A stretch of 64,000 nt of DNA from Micromonospora chokoriensis. GTDB lineage: Bacteria; Actinomycetota; Actinomycetes; Mycobacteriales; Micromonosporaceae. The notes under the pieces were generated by a model that was not told the origin of the DNA, ran no database searches, and saw nothing but the letters and a program-made list of their open reading frames with translations. Below are positions 60,825-64,000 of the stretch, one piece after another. The stretch is from the NCBI RefSeq assembly GCF_000718555.1, contig NZ_JOAN01000014.1, forward strand, positions 62,001 to 126,000. Reading direction: 5' to 3'. A program made the position numbers and the translations under genes. Each line of letters begins with the position of its first letter. Within the stretch, counting starts at the first letter, position 1.

Positions 60825-61634
60825 GTGATCCAGGCGACCGATACGATCCGACGCCCGGACGAGGTGCCCGGGGTGGGCCGGGTGCTGGTGGTGATCCCCA
60901 CCTACAACGAGGCCGACAACATCGCCGCGATCGTGGGCCGGGTCCGGCGCGCCGTCCCGGCGGTGCAGATCCTCATCGCTGACGACAACAGCCCCGACGG
61001 CACCGGCGCGATCGCCGACGCTCTGGCCGATGGCGACGCGCACGTGCAGGTGCTGCACCGTCAGGGCAAGCAGGGCCTCGGTGCGGCGTACCTGGCCGGG
61101 TTCGGGTGGGCGCGCGAGCGCGGCTACCAGGCGGTCGTGGAGATGGACGCGGACGGGTCGCACGCTCCGGAGGACCTGCCGGCGTTGCTGGAGGCCGCCC
61201 GCGACGCCGACGTGGTGATCGGCTCGCGGTGGACCAGCGGCGCGCGGGTGCTCAACTGGCCGCTGCGGCGGCTGCTGCTGTCGCGCGGCGGCAACCTGTA
61301 CGCGCGCCTGGCGCTGGGCATGCCCGTGTCGGACGCCACCGGCGGTTACCGGGTGTACCGGATCAGCGCGCTGGACGCGATCGGCCTGGAGTCGGTGACC
61401 TCCCAGGGTTACTCGTTCCAGGTGGAGCTGTCCCGGCTGGCGCACCAGGCCGGGGTGCGGATCGTGGAGGTGCCGATCACCTTCGCCGAACGGGAGCACG
61501 GCGACAGCAAGATGAGCCCGAAGATCGTGGCCGAGGCGCTGTGGCGGATCACCGCCTGGGGTGTGCGCGACCGGCGTCAGGCGGTACGCCGTGGCCTGCA
61601 CGGCACGGCCACCGGTCAGGCGCGGTGGCCGTGA
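60825..61634 (+). CDS. ppm1: Polyprenol monophosphomannose synthase
   Basis: This GT2 enzyme transfers mannose from GDP-mannose to polyprenyl phosphate, the donor for lipoglycan and protein mannosylation. The 269-residue protein starts MIQATDTIRR and shows VLVVIPTYNEADNIAAIV, ILIADDNSPDGTGAI, EMDADGSHAPEDLP (the DxD-like metal site) and GSRWTSGARVLNWP. In mycobacteria Ppm1 is fused to the Lnt domain; here the genes are separate but adjacent, and both are needed at the membrane. GTG 60825 follows GCGGAGGAA. Confidence 0.94.
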   Translation: MIQATDTIRRPDEVPGVGRVLVVIPTYNEADNIAAIVGRVRRAVPAVQILIADDNSPDGTGAIADALADGDAHVQVLHRQGKQGLGAAYLAGFGWARERGYQAVVEMDADGSHAPEDLPALLEAARDADVVIGSRWTSGARVLNWPLRRLLLSRGGNLYARLALGMPVSDATGGYRVYRISALDAIGLESVTSQGYSFQVELSRLAHQAGVRIVEVPITFAEREHGDSKMSPKIVAEALWRITAWGVRDRRQAVRRGLHGTATGQARWP

Positions 61635-61703
61635 GCGCGACCGTGTCATGCTGGATGAGCGGGACACGTCCATGATGTCGCGCGGGAATGGCGATGAGGT
61701 GAG

Positions 61704-62222
61704 ATGCGCCGGAAACTGAGGTTCGCACCGGTGGCCATCGTGCTGGCGGTGGTGCTGGAGCTGGCGGTGTTCGTCGGTGTGGGACGGGCGCTGGGGTTCG
61801 GGACAGCGGTGTTGCTGGTGTTTGCCGCGTCGCTGCTGGGGTTGGTGCTGATGCACCGCGAGGGGACACGCGCCTGGCGTGGGTTCCGCGCCGCCGCGGC
61901 AGCCGGGCAGCCACCGGGGGCGCAGGTGACCAACGGCATGGTGGGGTTGGCGGGGGCGATGTTGCTGGCGGTGCCCGGCCTGGTCAGCGGGCTGGTCGGG
62001 TTGTTGCTGCTGGTGCCGCCGGTGCGCCGCCTGGCCCGTGCCGGGGTGCGACGCGCCACCGAGCGGCGGGTGTCGTCGATGGTCGCCGGTGACCTGTTCG
62101 GGCCCCGCACGGTGCGGGTGCGCCAGGGTGCGCCGCAGCCGACCCCGCAGCCGCAGGAGCCGGTGGTGGTCGATGGCGGTCGGGCCATCGAGGGTGAGAT
62201 CGTCGAGCCCGGTCGGCACTGA
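61704..62222 (+). CDS. fxsA: FxsA-family membrane protein
   Basis: The 172-residue protein has three or four membrane segments and the FxsA pattern (VVLELAVFVGVGRALGFGTAVLLVFAASLLGLVLMHREG, then TNGMVGLAGAMLLAVPGLVSGLVGLLLLVPPVR). A Gln/Pro-rich C-terminus follows. FxsA proteins suppress phage exclusion in E. coli; the role in actinomycetes is unclear. ATG 61704 has GAGGTGAG upstream. Confidence 0.9.
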   Translation: MRRKLRFAPVAIVLAVVLELAVFVGVGRALGFGTAVLLVFAASLLGLVLMHREGTRAWRGFRAAAAAGQPPGAQVTNGMVGLAGAMLLAVPGLVSGLVGLLLLVPPVRRLARAGVRRATERRVSSMVAGDLFGPRTVRVRQGAPQPTPQPQEPVVVDGGRAIEGEIVEPGRH

Positions 62223-62242
62223 GACGAAGCACAGAAACGACA

Positions 62243-62269
62243 GCGCCCCCGGGGAAACCCCGGGGGCGC
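62243..62269. terminator. Bidirectional terminator between fxsA and rbpA
   Basis: A perfect 12-bp stem (GCGCCCCCGGGG at 62243-62254 against 62258-62269) with an AAA loop lies between the convergent genes. Confidence 0.85.
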
Positions 62270-62289
62270 CGTCGTGTGCGTCGTGCGGC

Positions 62290-62631
62290 TCAGGCGCGGC
62301 CGCGGCGGGTCCGAACCTCCTGAAGGCGCTCCTCGAGGATGTCCTCCAGCTCGGCGATCGAGCGCCGCTCCAGAAGCATGTCCCAGTGGGTGCGCGGCGG
62401 CTTGGCCTTCTTCTGCTCCGGCTCGTTGCCGTCGACAAGTCGGGCGACGCTGCCGTCGAACTTGCATTCCCAGGTCATCGGGACCTCGGCGTCGACGGCG
62501 AACGGCACCTCGAACTGGTGGCCCTTGGCGCAGAGGTACTCGCGGGTCTGACGCGGCGCGAGCTCCGTGTTGCGGTCGGATTCATAGCTCACCGCGCCAA
62601 GGCGGCTTCCGCGCAGCATACGCTCGCCCAT
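62290..62631 (-). CDS. rbpA: RNA polymerase-binding protein RbpA
   Basis: RbpA binds the sigma factor HrdB/SigA and RNA polymerase and stabilises the open complex; it is specific to actinobacteria. The 113-residue protein shows MGERMLRGSRLGAVSYESDR (the N-terminal tail), the zinc-related core YLCAKGHQFEVPF and MTWECKFDG, and the sigma-interaction domain THWDMLLERRSIAELEDILEERL. The length matches the family. ATG 62631 was chosen with GAGGGGAAG upstream. Confidence 0.97.
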   Translation of the reverse strand: MGERMLRGSRLGAVSYESDRNTELAPRQTREYLCAKGHQFEVPFAVDAEVPMTWECKFDGSVARLVDGNEPEQKKAKPPRTHWDMLLERRSIAELEDILEERLQEVRTRRGRA

Positions 62632-62861
62632 GATCGACTTCCCCTCGTTCGTGGTGCTGGTCTTCTGGGTGTAACGGTGCGTTCCCGTCGAGCCATTCCC
62701 GCCCGAGGGCGTGAGGCATCCACGGGTGGGCCGGGACCAAGGGTATCCGGCCGCAACGGTCACCCGGTGAGGTGATCCCCAGGTGAGTCGCGACGGCGGT
62801 GTGTGTCCGCTGCCACCGGGGGGTTAACCGCCCGAGCCTACCGAAGGTTGCGCCACGCTGA

Positions 62862-64000
62862 TCAGGTGGCGTCACCGCCCGTGGCGGCACCGAGGCGGGC
62901 CAGCGCCAGCGCCAGGTCACTGACCTGGTCACCGAGCTGCGCCACCCGCCGCTGGGCCAGGTCCCGGTCGGTCTCGGCGGCGTCGAGTCGTACCGTCAGG
63001 GCGGTGCGGTGACCCTCGGCGGTCGCCGCGGCCTGCCGGGCCACGCTCAGCTCGGCGGTGAGCGTGTCGCGATGGGCGGCCAGGGCGGCCAACTCGGCGC
63101 GCAGCCGCGCGGCCAACTCCGCAGCCTCCTGCCGGGCCTCGTCGGCCTGCCGGGCGGCGACCTCGGCGCGGTCGCGGGCCCGGTCTGCCTGCTCGCGCGC
63201 GCGGGCGGCGTCAGCGGCCTCGGCGCGGGTCCGCGCGGCGTCGGCGCGAGCCTGCTCGATCTGGCGGCGCACGTCCTGCACCTCGGTCTGCCACCGCCCG
63301 GCCCGTTCGGTCGCCTCGGACGCGGCCCGGGTGGCCCGTTCGGCGTCGGCGCGCACCGCGTCGCGCTCCACGCTCAGGTCGGCCACCCGCTGTCGCTCGG
63401 CGTCGCGTTCCGCGCGCAGGTCGGCCACCTCGGCGCGAGCCTGGTCACGGTCGCGCTCGGCCTGGGCGCGCAGCGCCTGCGCGGCGCTGGCGTCGTGGCG
63501 TGCCTGATCGCGGGCGGCCTCGGCGTGCCGTGCCCGCTCGTCGGCGGCGCTGGCGTGCCGTTGCGCCTGCTCGGCGCGTTGGCGGGCGTCGTCGGCCTCG
63601 GTCAGGGCGACGCGGGCCTGCTCGCGGGCACGCGCCGCGTCGGCCGCCGCGTTCTCGGCGTCGTCGCGGGCCTCGTCGCGTTCGGTCTGCGCCGCCGCGA
63701 TCTCGGTGGCGGCCTCCGCGCGGGCCTGGGCGAGTTGTCGCTGCACGCCCACCGGGGACAACTCGGCGTGCAGCGACTCGGTCAACGTCTCGACGATCTG
63801 GTCGAGCCGGTCCACCGCCTCCCAGGTGCGGGCCACCTGCCCGGGCAGACCGGGTGCGTTGCGGTGACGCATCCGGGTGTTGCGGGAGGCACGTTGGCAG
63901 GCGCCGTCGTTGTCCCGGCAGTAGCGAAACGGTCGGCCCGCGCCGACACGCTGCGCCACCGGCGCTCCACAGTGGGCACACGGGCGGGTCTCGGTGGTGC
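62862..64000 (-). CDS. Zinc-ribbon and coiled-coil protein (5' end outside the window)
   Basis: The reading frame is open to the right edge, so the true start lies beyond 64000. The visible N-terminal part reads TTETRPCAHCGAPVAQRV and then FRYCRDNDGACQ, four cysteines fitting a zinc ribbon. After that come about 290 residues of Ala/Glu/Arg-rich heptads (EQARVALTEADDARQRAEQAQ), a long coiled coil. Such proteins may organise DNA or the cell pole, similar in style to KfrA or DivIVA partners; the family is not recognised. The stop is at 62862. Confidence 0.75.
   Translation of the reverse strand, partial: TTETRPCAHCGAPVAQRVGAGRPFRYCRDNDGACQRASRNTRMRHRNAPGLPGQVARTWEAVDRLDQIVETLTESLHAELSPVGVQRQLAQARAEAATEIAAAQTERDEARDDAENAAADAARAREQARVALTEADDARQRAEQAQRHASAADERARHAEAARDQARHDASAAQALRAQAERDRDQARAEVADLRAERDAERQRVADLSVERDAVRADAERATRAASEATERAGRWQTEVQDVRRQIEQARADAARTRAEAADAARAREQADRARDRAEVAARQADEARQEAAELAARLRAELAALAAHRDTLTAELSVARQAAATAEGHRTALTVRLDAAETDRDLAQRRVAQLGDQVSDLALALARLGAATGGDAT

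Noticed and set aside
1..64000. tRNA, rRNA or CRISPR features
   Set aside because: No T-loop or anticodon patterns, rRNA blocks or regularly spaced repeats were found; the tandem repeats seen are short and in or beside coding sequence.

Overview
The window is very GC-rich, uses GTG starts freely, and carries genes typical of actinomycetes: rbpA, an adjacent lnt and ppm1 pair, and a PadR-controlled ABC exporter. It looks like the chromosome of an actinomycete, most likely a Micromonospora-like member of the Micromonosporaceae. The genus is inferred from protein flavour and repeat style, not from a search. I saw no tRNA, rRNA, CRISPR array, plasmid origin or complete insertion sequence.

Positions 1-15695 hold a cobalamin riboswitch followed by a tightly coupled corrin-ring operon: cobN, a fused chlI-chlD chelatase subunit, cobO, cobB, cobI, cobM, cbiD, cobL (cbiET), a cbiG-cobJ fusion, a 2x[4Fe-4S] ferredoxin, cbiC and cbiX. 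Almost every junction is a 4-base ATGA or GTGA overlap. The set mixes late (CobN) and early (CbiX) cobalt insertion. A 24-codon ORF with a strong ribosome binding site lies between riboswitch and cobN, and a perfect 16-bp inverted repeat is embedded in the 3' end of the chelatase gene.

Positions 15.7-26.6 kb are accessory and housekeeping genes: a padR-ABC exporter operon with a palindromic operator, paired fluoride channels (crcB x2), a methyltransferase, a divergent MFS/MarR pair, paaK, a glycosyltransferase and a hydrolase. Positions 26.6-27.1 kb are a non-coding patch built of nested inverted repeats. Positions 27.1-43.2 kb hold a divergent pair of large ATPase regulators (a degenerate cyclase-ATPase and a LuxR-type ATPase), an APC permease, a secreted beta-helix protein, a YrdC-like protein, LtrA, a 5'-3' exonuclease-like protein and a HxlR-peroxiredoxin fusion. 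Positions 43.2-50 kb hold a GH18 chitinase, a peptidase/acyl-CoA dehydrogenase pair, an Lrp regulator, CsbD, a YnfA-like protein and a polysaccharide deacetylase.

Positions 50.1-58.4 kb encode lysine breakdown through beta-lysine: kamA (divergent), kdd, an unassigned amidohydrolase, kamD, kamE, kal and a MutL-type reactivase. KamDE needs adenosylcobalamin, which links it functionally to the first operon. The cleavage enzyme Kce is not in the window. After a 600-bp gap with a promoter-like and a terminator-like signal come lnt, ppm1, fxsA, rbpA and a zinc-ribbon coiled-coil protein that runs off the right edge.

Across the window, several palindromes have arms that end in GATC (6161, 26676, 26749, 26848, 48951, 49999). 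They differ from the ordinary GC-rich terminator hairpins and may be one repeat family.
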